The translations under genes were made by a program, and so were the position numbers. Shown in pieces: positions 1 through 11,532 of a stretch of DNA of 64,000 nt. The stretch is taken from assembly GCF_900167915.1 (NCBI RefSeq), contig NZ_FUYM01000005.1, positions 124,001-188,000 on the forward strand, given 5' to 3'. This stretch comes from Rhizorhabdus histidinilytica (lineage in GTDB: Bacteria; Pseudomonadota; Alphaproteobacteria; Sphingomonadales; Sphingomonadaceae). Numbering within the stretch: position 1 is the first letter of the stretch; each line of letters begins with the position of its first letter. The notes beneath the pieces were generated by a model that saw only the letters and a program-made list of their open reading frames with translations, had not been told where the DNA came from and did not search any database.

Positions 1-666
1 CAGGCCAAGCTCGATGCGGCGGCGGAGCAAGTCGGCAAGGCCGGACGCGTCCGCGCGGTACTGGCCGATGCCGCGACCGCGCAGGGCGCCGCGACACTGA
101 TCGAGGCGGCGCCGGCGGTCGACATCCTCGTCAACAATCTCGGCATCTACGAAGCCAAGCCCTTCGCCGAGATCAGCGACGAGGACTGGCATCGCTTCTT
201 CGATGTGAACGTGATGAGCGGGGTCCGCCTCGCCCGGCACCATTTCCCCGCCATGCTGGCGCGCAACTGGGGGCGGATCATCTTCATCGCCAGCGAAAGC
301 GGGCTGATGACGCCGGGCGAGATGATCCACTACGGCATGACCAAGACCGCCCAGCTCGCGGTCGCGCGCGGCCTGGCCGAGCAGACGCGGGGCAGCGGGG
401 TCACTGTGAATTCGGTTCTGCCGGGGCCGACCCGGTCGGAGGGGATCACCGGCTTCATCCAGTCGGTGGTCGGCAACAAGGACGCCCCGGAAGCCGAGCG
501 CGAGGCCGAGTTCTTCGACAGATTCCGGCCGTCGTCGCTGATCAAGCGCCTGATCGAGGCGGAGGAGGTCGCGGCGATGGTCGCCTTCCTCGCCAGCCCG
601 CTGGCGGCGGTCACCAACGGCGCCGCGATCCGCGTCGAAGGTGGGCTGGTCCCGACGATCGCCTGA
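1..666 (+). CDS. SDR family oxidoreductase (5' end outside window)
   Basis: The frame is open from the first base, so this is the C-terminal part of a short-chain dehydrogenase/reductase. It has the NNLG motif that follows the Rossmann-fold beta-4 strand, a catalytic-type YGMTK (YxxxK) preceded by a serine-rich strand, and an SDR C-terminus rich in Gly/Ala ending in VEGGLVPTIA. The cofactor-binding TGxxxGIG motif lies upstream and cannot be seen. SDRs reduce or oxidise hydroxyl/keto groups using NAD(P)H; the substrate cannot be predicted. An internal ATG at 205 is not the real start because homology continues upstream of it. Confidence 0.9.
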   Translation, partial: QAKLDAAAEQVGKAGRVRAVLADAATAQGAATLIEAAPAVDILVNNLGIYEAKPFAEISDEDWHRFFDVNVMSGVRLARHHFPAMLARNWGRIIFIASESGLMTPGEMIHYGMTKTAQLAVARGLAEQTRGSGVTVNSVLPGPTRSEGITGFIQSVVGNKDAPEAEREAEFFDRFRPSSLIKRLIEAEEVAAMVAFLASPLAAVTNGAAIRVEGGLVPTIA

Positions 667-732
667 TCGTCGGTCGTCACCGAGCGGAGCCGCTCGCCTG
701 CCCTGCAAGGTCGATGCCGTCGGGACGGGCTC

Positions 733-1029
733 TCAGCCCCGCCGCGTCCCCGTCATCTCGGCCTTGCCGAAGGCGCCCATGGTGACGGTGCCGGTCAGCC
801 GGTCGCCCTCGATCACCGCCTTGCCGACCAGGGTCATCGGCATCGGTTTCCTGGTGGGCATCTTCCAGACCAGCCGGTCGCCTTCGATCCGGCCGTCGAC
901 CACCGGCAGCTCGCCGATCTCGGCGACATTGCTGCCGGTGAAGCGGTCGCCGTCGCGGACGATGGTGAACACCGACGCCTGCTCGCCAAACGGCGCGCGG
1001 GTCACGCAATCCCAGACCTCGGTGCTCAC
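733..1029 (-). CDS. hypothetical protein, 98 aa
   Basis: Small protein with no family I recognise. It is rich in alternating polar/hydrophobic stretches (FTIVRDGDRFTGSN, GDRLVWKMPT, AVIEGDRLTGTVTMG) that look like repeated beta-strands of a small barrel or sandwich. It starts with GTG and its start overlaps the stop of the M16 protease gene by four bases (GTGA), so the two are probably co-translated. No signal peptide is visible. Confidence 0.65.
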   Translation of the reverse strand: MSTEVWDCVTRAPFGEQASVFTIVRDGDRFTGSNVAEIGELPVVDGRIEGDRLVWKMPTRKPMPMTLVGKAVIEGDRLTGTVTMGAFGKAEMTGTRRG

Positions 1030-3929
1030 TGGCCGACGACCATGCGCTCGACCGGCAGGCCGATCTCCTTGAGCTGCGGCTCGACCTTGGCCGCGTCGCC
1101 GACGACGACCCAGATCAGGCTGTCGGGGCGGATCGCGGCGCGGGCGGCCTCGTCCATCTGGGCGGCGGTCAACGCGCGGAAGCGGCCCGGCAGCTTCTCG
1201 TAATAATCGTCGGGCCGCTGCAGCGTGTCCATCTGGACGAGCGCGCCGAGCAGGTCGCTCGACGTCTCGAACGATCCCGGCAGCGAGCGGATCTGGCCGT
1301 TGATGGTGCGCTCGCGCTCCTCGGCGTCGACGCCCTTGGTGGTCAGGAACTCCTTCATGTCGGCCAGCGCCGCCTTGATAGAATCGCCGGTCCGGTCGGT
1401 CTGGACCGGGGCGACGACGTAGAGCGGCATGGTCTCGCGCAGGGTCTGCGCCTGGCTGAAAGCGCCATAGGCCCAGCCCTTGCTCTCGCGCAGGTCCATG
1501 TTGAGCCGCGACAGGAAGCTCCCGCCGATCACCTCGTTCGCCGCGATCAGGGCCAACGGATCGTCGACGCCCTTGGTGGGCAGCAGCTGCCCGGCCATGA
1601 TGTAGCTCTGCGGGCTCTGCGGCCGGTCGATCAGGACGATGCGGGCGGGACGCGCCATGCGGTCCATCCGGAACAGCTTCTCGCCCTTCGCCACGGCCGG
1701 CTTGGCCCAGCTGCCGAAGCGCGCCTCGAGCAGCGGCTTCAGCTCATCGAGCGTGATGTCGCCGGTGACGAAGATCCTGGCGTTGTCGGGCCGGATCCAT
1801 GTCTGATGGAAGGCGACGAGGTCGGCGCGGGTGACGGCCTTCACGCCCTCCGCGGTGCCGCTGCCCGACAGTGGCACGCCATAGGGGTGGAGATTGCCGT
1901 AGAGCAGGGTCGGCAGCACCCGGCGGGCGATGCCGCGCGGCTGCGAATTCTCCGACGCGATGCCGGCAAGGATCTGGCTGCGCAGCCGCTCGATCTCGGC
2001 CGGCGCGAAGGTCGGCCGCTGGACGATGTCGGCAAGCAGGTCGAGCGACGGCGCGAGATTGGCCTTGAGCGCGAACATCGAAACGCTGGTGCGGTCCATC
2101 GTCGCCGACGAGGCGATCTGCGCGCCCAGCCGCTCCTGCGCCTCGGCGATGCCGATCGAATCGAGCTTGCCGGCACCCTCGTCGAGCAGCGACAGCATCA
2201 GCCCCTGGGTGCCGAGCTTGGCCTTGGGATCGGCGGCGTTGCCCGCGTCGAACGCGACCGAGACGCGCACCGTCGGCACCGTCGTGCGCCGGGCGAACAC
2301 CACCTTGATGCCGTTCGACAGGGTGGTCCGTTCGACATCGGGGAAGGTCAGGTCCTTGATCTCCTCGACCGGCGGCGGCGAGGAACGGTCGACCGCAGCG
2401 GTCGGCTTCAGCGTCTGCGAGATGGCGGGCGCCGCGGCCCCGCCCTCGAACCTGGGATCGCGATAGTAGCGCGGGGCCATGCCACCGCCCGGCGCGCCGA
2501 CCGCGCTGCCGCCGGCGGCCGCCATGTCGGACGCGGTCCGCTCGCCTGGCTCCACCGTCAGCCGATAGGCGGGCCGGCCGAGCCATTTCTGCAACGCGGC
2601 CTTGATGCTCGCGGGGGTGGCCGCCGCGGTGGCGGCGAGGTCCTTCTTGTACTTGTCGGGATCGTTCGAATAGACCGCGCCCTCGGCCAGCGTCACCGCC
2701 TTGCCGGCAAAGCCGCCGACCGTCTCCAGCCCGGCGATCTCGCCCGCGGCCTGCCGGGTCGCGGCGCGCTTCACCTCGTCGGCTGTCGGGCCGTTGCGGA
2801 CGAACTCGGCGATGATGTCGTCGAGCTGCTTCGCCACCAGCTTGGGATCGACGCCCGGCTTCACGTCGGCGGTCACCTCGACGATCGAGATCTTTTCGAA
2901 CGGCTGGACGCTCGCGGTCACCGAGACGGCGGTCTTGGCCTTGCGCACCATCGCATTGTCGAGCCGCGACGAGGCGAGCCCGCCGAGCACATCCATGCCG
3001 AGGTCGAGCGGGATCAGATCGGGATCGTTGAGGCCCGGCACCACCCAGTTGCGGTAGATGCGGGTCTGCGCGACCCGGTCCTTCATCACCTGGTCGACCG
3101 GCGCCTTGAGCGTCGGCACCGGCACCTCGGGGCGCACCGTCTCCGGCCCGCGCGGGATGTCGCCGAACCATTTCTGGACCTTGGCCTTGGCGGTCGCGAC
3201 GTCGATGTCACCGGCCAGCACCAGCACCGCGTTGTTCGGACCATAATGCGCGCGGAACCAGTTCTTCACGTCGTCGAGGCTGGCGGCGTCGAGATCGGCC
3301 ATCGAGCCGATCGTCGAGTGGCGATAGGGATGCCCCTCGGGAAACAGCGCGGCGAGCTGGGCATATTCGACCAGGCCATAGGGTTCGTTGTCGCCCTGGC
3401 GCTTCTCGTTCTGGACGACGCCGCGCTGGTTGTCGAGCTTGGCCTTGTCGATCGCGCCGAGCAGATGGCCCATCCGGTCGGATTCAAGGAACAGCGCGAG
3501 ATCGAGCGCGCCGGTCGGCACGGTCTCGAAATAATTGGTGCGGTCGAACCAGGTGGTGCCGTTGAGGTCGGTCGCGCCGATCGATTCGAGCGGCTTGAAG
3601 AAATCCTCGTTGGCGTTCTCCGATCCGTTGAACATCAGATGCTCGAACAGATGGGCGAAGCCGGTCTTGCCCGCGGGCTCGTCCTTCGAGCCGATATGAT
3701 ACCAGACAGAGACCGCGACGACCGGCGCCTTGCGATCGGTATGGACGATCACGCGCAGGCCGTTGTCGAGCGTGAACGCCTGATAGGGGATGTCGACCGC
3801 CTTCACGAGCGTCGCGACCGAGGCCGGCTCGGTAGCGGCGATGGCGGGGGTCAGGGGAGCGATCGAGGGGGCGGAGAGCGCGGTTGCGAACAGCAGGGCG
3901 ACGACGGGACGGAACAGGCTGCGGCGCAT
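1026..3929 (-). CDS. M16 family zinc metallopeptidase, two-domain, exported
   Basis: Predicted periplasmic insulinase-like peptidase of 967 residues with two M16 repeats. The inverted zinc motif HxxEH is seen as H93-L-F-E96-H97; the second half (from about residue 500) has the M16 fold pattern but no HxxEH, as is usual for the non-catalytic half. The ATG at 3929 is chosen because it is followed by a good signal peptide (MRRSLFRPVVALLFATALSA) and is preceded by a GGAAAG site; an in-frame ATG at 3992 would give an odd N-terminal extension. These enzymes typically degrade small peptides. The next gene downstream overlaps by four bases. Confidence 0.92.
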   Translation of the reverse strand: MRRSLFRPVVALLFATALSAPSIAPLTPAIAATEPASVATLVKAVDIPYQAFTLDNGLRVIVHTDRKAPVVAVSVWYHIGSKDEPAGKTGFAHLFEHLMFNGSENANEDFFKPLESIGATDLNGTTWFDRTNYFETVPTGALDLALFLESDRMGHLLGAIDKAKLDNQRGVVQNEKRQGDNEPYGLVEYAQLAALFPEGHPYRHSTIGSMADLDAASLDDVKNWFRAHYGPNNAVLVLAGDIDVATAKAKVQKWFGDIPRGPETVRPEVPVPTLKAPVDQVMKDRVAQTRIYRNWVVPGLNDPDLIPLDLGMDVLGGLASSRLDNAMVRKAKTAVSVTASVQPFEKISIVEVTADVKPGVDPKLVAKQLDDIIAEFVRNGPTADEVKRAATRQAAGEIAGLETVGGFAGKAVTLAEGAVYSNDPDKYKKDLAATAAATPASIKAALQKWLGRPAYRLTVEPGERTASDMAAAGGSAVGAPGGGMAPRYYRDPRFEGGAAAPAISQTLKPTAAVDRSSPPPVEEIKDLTFPDVERTTLSNGIKVVFARRTTVPTVRVSVAFDAGNAADPKAKLGTQGLMLSLLDEGAGKLDSIGIAEAQERLGAQIASSATMDRTSVSMFALKANLAPSLDLLADIVQRPTFAPAEIERLRSQILAGIASENSQPRGIARRVLPTLLYGNLHPYGVPLSGSGTAEGVKAVTRADLVAFHQTWIRPDNARIFVTGDITLDELKPLLEARFGSWAKPAVAKGEKLFRMDRMARPARIVLIDRPQSPQSYIMAGQLLPTKGVDDPLALIAANEVIGGSFLSRLNMDLRESKGWAYGAFSQAQTLRETMPLYVVAPVQTDRTGDSIKAALADMKEFLTTKGVDAEERERTINGQIRSLPGSFETSSDLLGALVQMDTLQRPDDYYEKLPGRFRALTAAQMDEAARAAIRPDSLIWVVVGDAAKVEPQLKEIGLPVERMVVGQ

Positions 3930-4022
3930 TGAGGAACTTTCCGGATGGGGAAGGATTGCGGTGCAGTCTAGCCTGTGCCGCACAGGGTGCAATATGTCCG
4001 TAATACGCTCGGCCGTTTACTG

Positions 4023-4042
4023 CCCTCCCTTGCAAGGGAGGG
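4023..4042. repeat. 20-bp perfect palindrome, solo core of repeat family A
   Basis: CCCTCCCTTGCAAGGGAGGG is a perfect palindrome between the divergent M16 and clpB genes. It closely matches the hairpin head of the larger family A elements at about 23995, 26051 and 55191 in this window, but lacks their GGGTGGGTG tail and partner copy. Confidence 0.6.
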
Positions 4043-4053
4043 GAGTTCGACCA

Positions 4054-4081
4054 CTTGTGTTGCAGAAAAGTCACACCATAT
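4054..4081 (+). promoter_or_regulatory. putative sigma-32 (RpoH) promoter of clpB
   Basis: CTTGTGT at 4054-4060, a 13-base spacer, then CACCATAT at 4074-4081. This fits the heat-shock consensus CTTGAAA-N11-16-CCCCATNT, with the most conserved bases present (CTTG, CCAT, final T). It ends 27 bases before the clpB ATG, a plausible leader length. ClpB is a classical RpoH target, so context agrees. Confidence 0.7.
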
Positions 4082-4108
4082 GATGCGCAATAGGAACAGG
4101 GATCAGGC

Positions 4109-6688
<2,580 letters not shown>

Positions 6689-6731
6689 GAAGGACGGGGT
6701 GGGGCTGGCGACGGCCCTGCCCAACACACAC

Positions 6732-6824
6732 CGTCACTCCGGCGGGCGCGGGGGTCTCGGGAGGCTCTTGCCTCGGCCCCTCATCTCCCCACGCCTGAGA
6801 CCCCGGCCTCCGCCGGGGTGACGG
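6732..6824. repeat. inverted-repeat element after clpB (diverged family B-like)
   Basis: Two inverted arms beginning CGTCACTCCGGCGGGCGCGG and ending with its near complement (CCGCCGGGGTGACG), with inner arms GGGGTCTC/GAGACCCC. The general plan (CGTCA.tCC.GCg....GGGGtGACG) resembles the family B elements at 12542, 29311 and 59030, but the inner sequence differs. Lies between the convergent clpB and Hpt genes and could fold as a transcription terminator. Confidence 0.6.
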
Positions 6825-6838
6825 GTGGGGAGGGAACC

Positions 6839-7264
6839 TCAGCCCTGTTTGCGGCCGAAGCCAGCGGCGGCGGGACGGCGGAGCGGGATCGGCTGGTTGC
6901 GGGTCAGCTCGCGCTCGAATTCGGCGAGCGTCTCGATCAGCAACGGACGCAGGCGGATGATCTCGGCGTCGAGCTTGTCGGGGGCGCTGTGCTCCTCGAC
7001 GCAGCGGCGGGCGCTATGCTCGATATGCTCGGCGAGCCGGCCGAGCGCTTCGCCGCCGAACTGCAGCGAATCACCCTTCAGCGTGTGGGCGGGTCGCACC
7101 ATCGAGACCGCGTCGCGCAGCTTGTAGGCCTGCTCGACCGCGACCACGCACTTGGCGGCGTCGTCGCGATAATGGCCGAGGATCGTGGCGAAATCATTGC
7201 CGATCAGCGAGCGCGTCTGGCCGAACGTCGTCCAGTTCACCACGCTGTTGCCGCCCTGCCCCAT
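6839..7264 (-). CDS. Hpt-domain phosphotransfer protein
   Basis: A 141-residue single Hpt domain. The phospho-accepting histidine is His60 in the motif AHTLKGDS, in a four-helix pattern with a second conserved GGEALGRLAEHIEHSAR helix. Such proteins relay phosphate between a hybrid histidine kinase and a response regulator. No kinase or regulator gene is adjacent, so its partners are elsewhere. Start is ATG; no transmembrane segment. Confidence 0.85.
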   Translation of the reverse strand: MGQGGNSVVNWTTFGQTRSLIGNDFATILGHYRDDAAKCVVAVEQAYKLRDAVSMVRPAHTLKGDSLQFGGEALGRLAEHIEHSARRCVEEHSAPDKLDAEIIRLRPLLIETLAEFERELTRNQPIPLRRPAAAGFGRKQG

Positions 7265-7410
7265 GTCCGCTTCCCGTTCGCACCCCTGGTAGATGCCGGG
7301 ACGATAAAGCGGGCTCGTAAACGTCAGGTTACCGCAAGGGCATTGTTTTCAACGGGTTTTCCGGAATCGTTAGAATATCGTGCGTTTAATTTGATGCACA
7401 CGCGTCCGCT

Positions 7411-7513
7411 CATCCTGAGGAGGGACTCAGCCTTGGCGAAGGCCCATCTCGAAGGATCCTCATATCCTTCGAGATGCCATTTCGCCTTCGCTCAATGGCT
7501 CCTCGGGACGAGC
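7411..7513. repeat. family D palindromic element (ATCTCGAAGGAT type)
   Basis: Central inverted repeat ATCTCGAAGGAT (7446-7457) / ATCCTTCGAGAT (7464-7475), flanked by imperfect outer arms (CATCCTGAGGAG ... CTCCTCGGGACGAG and GGCGAAGG ... CGCCTTCG). This type of TTCGAGA-containing REP-like element is common between genes of alphaproteobacteria. It is most of what is found in the 293 bases between the Hpt and tusA-like genes. Confidence 0.65.
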
Positions 7514-7557
7514 GGTTCAGATAAACCGCACGATGCTGTAGACGATGGTCGAGGCGA

Positions 7558-7776
7558 TCAGGGCGCGGCAGGCGCGCTGACGATCCAGGCGGCGGGCTCC
7601 CCCGCGGGCGCGACCGACCAGCCCCTTTGCGCGGCAAGCGCCGCGATCTCGCCGGGTGCGATCGGGTCGTCGGCGAGGATCAGCACCGCCTCCGCACCGT
7701 CGCGAATCGCGCGCGCCAGCCGCACCGCCGGCCAGGGACAGCGCATCCCGCGCGCGTCGAGCCGGAGCGGCGGCAT
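7558..7776 (-). CDS. TusA/SirA-family sulfurtransferase-like protein
   Basis: A 72-residue protein with the CPxP signature of the TusA family: GMRCPWP, active cysteine Cys13. TusA-type proteins carry persulfide sulfur to tRNA thiolation, molybdenum cofactor or other sulfur pathways. Its ATG overlaps the der stop codon by one base (TGATG), so it is probably translated from the der message. Which sulfur pathway it serves is not evident from neighbours. Confidence 0.85.
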   Translation of the reverse strand: MPPLRLDARGMRCPWPAVRLARAIRDGAEAVLILADDPIAPGEIAALAAQRGWSVAPAGEPAAWIVSAPAAP

Positions 7777-9143
7777 CAGTCGAACGGGTTCTTCGGCGCC
7801 CGAAGGGTGAGCCGCACCGGCACCGAGCCGAAACCGAGATCGCGGCGGATACCGTTGACGAGGTAGCGGCGATAGCTTTCGGGAAGCTGATCGACCCGGG
7901 TACCGAACAGCACGAAGCTGGGGGGACGGGTCCGCGCCTGGGTCAGGTAGCGCAGCTTGATTCGCTTGCCGCCGGGCGCAGGCGGCGGATTGGCCTCGAT
8001 CGCGCGCTCGAACCAGCGGTTGAGCTTGGCGGTCGACACGCGCTGCGACCAGGCCTCGCGCGTCTCATGGGCGACCTGGAGGAGTTGGTCGACGCCGCGG
8101 CCGGTGACTCCTGAGACGGTGAGCAGCGGCAGGCCCTTGACCTGCGCCAGCCCTTCGTCGAGCGCCGCGCGGACGCCCTGGAACAGCGCGGGCGGATCGG
8201 CGGCGACGTCCCATTTGCTGAGCGCGATGATCAGCGCGCGCCCTTCCTGCAGAACCTTGTCGGCGATGCGCAAATCCTGCGCCTCCAGCCCGAGCGTGGC
8301 GTCGAGCAGCAGCACGACGACCTCGGCGAAGTCGACGGCGCGCAGGCCGTCGGCGACCGACAGCTTCTCCAGCTTGTCCTGCACCTTGGCGCGCTTGCGC
8401 ATACCCGCCGTGTCGATCAGCCGGATCGGCCGCACGGTGCCGTCGGGGGCATGCCAGTCCCAGTCGATCGCGATCGAATCGCGCGTGATCCCCGCCTCGG
8501 GACCGGTGATCATCCGCTGTTCGCCGAGGATCTGGTTGATCAGGGTCGATTTGCCGGCATTGGGGCGTCCGACGATCGCCAGCTTGAGCGGCCCGCTCGC
8601 CTCCTCGTCATCGCCTCCCGTATCGTCTTCGGCGTCCTCGTCGCGCTCGACATGCGGCCGCAACGCGTCGAACAGGTCGACCACACCCTCGCCATGCTCG
8701 GCCGACAGCGGCACCGGATCGCCCAGGCCGAGGCCGAAGCTCTCGTACACGCCGGGCTCGGCCGCCTTGCCCTCGGCCTTGTTGGCGACGAGGATGACGG
8801 GCGTGTCCTCACCGCGCAGCCACAGCGCGACCTCCTCGTCGAGCGGGGTCACGCCTGCGCGCGCATCGATCATGAACAACGCGACGTCGGCCTCGCGCAC
8901 CGCCGCCTGGGTCTGCGCGCGCATCCGGCCGGGCAGGGTCTGCGGGTCGTCGGTCTCGAAACCGGCAGTGTCGATGATGCGGAATTCGAGGCCGAGCAGA
9001 TTGGCGTCGCCCTCGCGCCGGTCGCGCGTCACGCCGGGCCGGTCGTCGACCAGCGCCAGCTTCTTGCCGACGAGGCGGTTGAACAGCGTCGACTTGCCGA
9101 CATTGGGCCGGCCGACGATCGCGACGGTGGGAAGCTGTGCCAT
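7776..9143 (-). CDS. der: ribosome-assembly GTPase Der (EngA)
   Basis: Double-GTPase of 455 residues acting in 50S subunit maturation. The two G domains show G1 motifs GRPNVGKS (11-18) and GRPNAGKS (about 190), each with DTAG (G3) and NKAE/SKWD-type G4 motifs; a KH-like C-terminal domain follows (YRRYLVNGIRRDLGFGSVPVRL). An acidic linker (DEDAEDDTGGDDEE) separates the domains. It lies downstream of bamB and a yfgM-like gene, the same order as yfgM-bamB-der in gammaproteobacteria. Confidence 0.97.
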   Translation of the reverse strand: MAQLPTVAIVGRPNVGKSTLFNRLVGKKLALVDDRPGVTRDRREGDANLLGLEFRIIDTAGFETDDPQTLPGRMRAQTQAAVREADVALFMIDARAGVTPLDEEVALWLRGEDTPVILVANKAEGKAAEPGVYESFGLGLGDPVPLSAEHGEGVVDLFDALRPHVERDEDAEDDTGGDDEEASGPLKLAIVGRPNAGKSTLINQILGEQRMITGPEAGITRDSIAIDWDWHAPDGTVRPIRLIDTAGMRKRAKVQDKLEKLSVADGLRAVDFAEVVVLLLDATLGLEAQDLRIADKVLQEGRALIIALSKWDVAADPPALFQGVRAALDEGLAQVKGLPLLTVSGVTGRGVDQLLQVAHETREAWSQRVSTAKLNRWFERAIEANPPPAPGGKRIKLRYLTQARTRPPSFVLFGTRVDQLPESYRRYLVNGIRRDLGFGSVPVRLTLRAPKNPFD

Positions 9144-9181
9144 GGGAGGGGGCCCATAGCCGGATTATAAGGCTTTTGTTA

Positions 9182-9393
9182 GCCCTCAAACGCCGGGCGC
9201 GGGGCATCCGCCCCGCTTGGCTTTCCTCGCATAAGCTCGGGCGGCCGTTCGGCCTTGCGGAGCCCTACGGGCTCCGTCGCAGAACTCATGCAGTGGAACG
9301 GGACGCGCAGCGTCCCGCAAGCGCGAACGCGCGCCCGAGCTTATGCGAGGAAAGCCAAGGCCGGCGGACGCCGGCCGCCCGGCGCCTGAGGGC
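9182..9393. repeat. family C inverted-repeat element (MITE-like), copy 1
   Basis: Left arm starts GCCCTCAAACGCCGGGCG and contains CCTCGCATAAGCTCGGGCGG; right arm is the inverse (CCGAGCTTATGCGAGG ... GGCGCCTGAGGGC). An internal stem (GGGACGCGCAGCGTCCC) sits between them. Further copies are at 12391 and 19629. It fills the space between bamB and der and ends one base before the bamB stop codon. No coding potential of its own. Confidence 0.8.
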
Positions 9394-9394
9394 C

Positions 9395-10729
9395 CTATCT
9401 ATACGCTACCAGCTTCCCCTTGTCGGTCAGCACGAGCAGCGTGTTGTCCGCCACTACCGGCGCGGCGTAGATGGTGTCGCCGAGCTTGGTGATCGTACCG
9501 ACCCTGCCGGTATCGACCGCGACGTTGACGACCTGACCCTCGGTGTTGGTGAGGATCAGGCGGCCGCCGGCGAGGACCGGGCCCGACCAGCCGATCGGCT
9601 TGCTCTTCTTCTTCTCGTTCTTCCAACGGGTGAGCTGGGTCTGCCAGCGGATACGGCCGCTGTTGCGGGCGATGCAGAGCAGCTTGGCGTCGTCGGTGAC
9701 GAGGAACAGCCATTCGCCCGCGACCCACGGCGTCTCGATGCCGGCGATGTTGAGCTCCCACAGGCGCTGGCCGGTGAGGATGTCCATCGCCACCATGCGG
9801 CCGCCCTGGCCGACCGCGTAGACGCGGCCCTGGTCGATCACCGGCGAGGCATCGATGTCGACGAGGCTGGCGACCGAGGTGGTGATGCTGGTACGCGAGA
9901 GCGAATCCTGCCACACCGCACGGCCATTCTCGTAGCGATAGGCGGTCAGTTCGCCCGACGAGAAGCCGGCGACGACCGTGCCCTGGCCGATGGCGGGCGC
10001 GCCGACGCCGAACACGGCGGCGTTCTCAAGACTGCCGCTCGCCGTCCAGATCAGCTCGCCATTGCCCTCCTTGAGCGCGAAGAGCTGGTTGTCCTGGCTC
10101 ATCACATAGACCGATTCGAGACCGACCGACGGCGCGCCGCGCAGCGGGCCGCCCGGGCGGACCTTCCAGAGCTGGCTGCCGTTGCCGGCGTCGAACGCGG
10201 CGGCGTCGCCGACGCCGTTGGTCGCGAAGACCTTGCCGTTGCTGTAGCTGACACCGCCACCGAACAGCGACGCCTTGTTGCCGTCCTTGTCGGACAGCAC
10301 CGCGGTCCAGACCGGCGCGCCGGTCTTCAGGTCATAGGCGTGGATCTCGGCATCGACGTCGATCACATAGACGCGGCCGCCGCCGACCACGGGGCCGGCC
10401 GCGAGCCTGGCCTTCTTGGTCGAGCCGGCGATCTTGCGATCCCAGGCGACGCCGAGCTGCTGGCCGAGCGCGACATGGCCCATCGACTTGGTCGCGTTGC
10501 CGCCCGGCTGGGTCCATTCGGGGTTGACCTGCTCGGCGGGCACGGTGACCGGCACCACCTCCAGCGTCGGATCGACCTCGGCGCCGGTCTCGGCGGTCAG
10601 GATCGGGATGCGCTGGCCGAGCACCGGGGTCTTGGGCTTCTTGCCCTCGCCGCCGCCGAAGATGCCGCAGCCGGCGAGCATGGTCGTCATCGCCAGCGCC
10701 GCGGTGAGCGCGAAAAACTTCCGGGTCAT
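9395..10729 (-). CDS. bamB: outer-membrane assembly lipoprotein BamB
   Basis: PQQ-type beta-propeller lipoprotein of 444 residues, part of the BAM complex that inserts beta-barrel proteins in the outer membrane. The ATG at 10729 is chosen because it begins a lipoprotein signal peptide, MTRKFFALTAALAMTTMLAGC, with the lipobox cysteine at 21. Repeated propeller blades show VYVIDVDAEIHAYDLKTGAPVW, VYVMSQDNQLFALKEGNGELIW and GRVYAVGQGGRMVAMDILTG. The start is four bases from the stop of the preceding yfgM-like gene, so they form one operon with der. Confidence 0.93.
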   Translation of the reverse strand: MTRKFFALTAALAMTTMLAGCGIFGGGEGKKPKTPVLGQRIPILTAETGAEVDPTLEVVPVTVPAEQVNPEWTQPGGNATKSMGHVALGQQLGVAWDRKIAGSTKKARLAAGPVVGGGRVYVIDVDAEIHAYDLKTGAPVWTAVLSDKDGNKASLFGGGVSYSNGKVFATNGVGDAAAFDAGNGSQLWKVRPGGPLRGAPSVGLESVYVMSQDNQLFALKEGNGELIWTASGSLENAAVFGVGAPAIGQGTVVAGFSSGELTAYRYENGRAVWQDSLSRTSITTSVASLVDIDASPVIDQGRVYAVGQGGRMVAMDILTGQRLWELNIAGIETPWVAGEWLFLVTDDAKLLCIARNSGRIRWQTQLTRWKNEKKKSKPIGWSGPVLAGGRLILTNTEGQVVNVAVDTGRVGTITKLGDTIYAAPVVADNTLLVLTDKGKLVAYR

Positions 10730-10733
10730 CCGA

Positions 10734-11441
10734 TCAATCCTTGTCAGCGGGGGCGGCGGCGGATGGAACATCGACATTGACGCCGAGGCTGGTCGCCAGC
10801 CGCGCGGCACGGGTCCGCAGCGTATCGGGCACGGTCTTGTCGCGGGCGACGGCGGCGAGCAGCCGGCCCGCCTCCGCTCCGCGATTGGCCTGGATCATCG
10901 CGACCGCGGTCATCTCTCCCGCGGTACCGAAAAAGGGGTTGCCCTCGACCGCGAGCGGCTTGAGCCGGTCGATCACCTGCTGCGGCGCCAGGCTGTCATA
11001 TTCGAGCAGGGTCTGCCGGATCAGCGAAACGTCGCGATAAGGCTGGGCGGCCTTCTCGTCGGCGGCGATGCCCGCATAGATGCCGATCGCGCTCTTGGTA
11101 TCGCCGCGGTCGGCGGCGAGCGTCGCCTTGGTCAGAAGCGCCGCGATGCGATAGCCGTCGCCGCCTTCGGCGACGAGCTTGTCGATCTTCTTCGCTGCCT
11201 CGGCCTTGCGGCTCGCCTGCACGTCGGCGATCAGCGCGCTCATCTCCTCGCCCTGCGCCTCAGCCTTCTTCGTGGAAGCCTGGCGCCAGTAGAGGAAGCC
11301 GGCGAAGGCGACCAGGAGCAGGAGGAGCCCGACGAGGGCGATCCGTCCGTAGTGCCGGACCATCTTCTGGAGCTGATCGCGGCGCAGCTCGTCGTCGACC
11401 TCGCGCAGGAAGGCTTCTTCGGTAGGCGGCGTGGAGGCCAA
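10734..11441 (-). CDS. YfgM-like tetratricopeptide membrane protein
   Basis: A 235-residue inner-membrane protein with one transmembrane helix at about 33-51 (RIALVGLLLLLVAFAGFLYW), a cytoplasmic N-terminus and a periplasmic TPR-like region of Ala-rich helices. YfgM-type proteins associate with the Sec translocon and periplasmic chaperones and are usually encoded next to bamB, as here. The start is TTG, supported by a GGAGA site seven bases upstream. Confidence 0.85.
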   Translation of the reverse strand: MASTPPTEEAFLREVDDELRRDQLQKMVRHYGRIALVGLLLLLVAFAGFLYWRQASTKKAEAQGEEMSALIADVQASRKAEAAKKIDKLVAEGGDGYRIAALLTKATLAADRGDTKSAIGIYAGIAADEKAAQPYRDVSLIRQTLLEYDSLAPQQVIDRLKPLAVEGNPFFGTAGEMTAVAMIQANRGAEAGRLLAAVARDKTVPDTLRTRAARLATSLGVNVDVPSAAAPADKD

Positions 11442-11532
11442 GCATCTTCTCCGGAACTAGGAACGGGTCTCTTAGCGAGCGCGAGCGCGCGGTGCCATAG
11501 CCAATAGATATGCCGGATGAACGGCCATCCAT

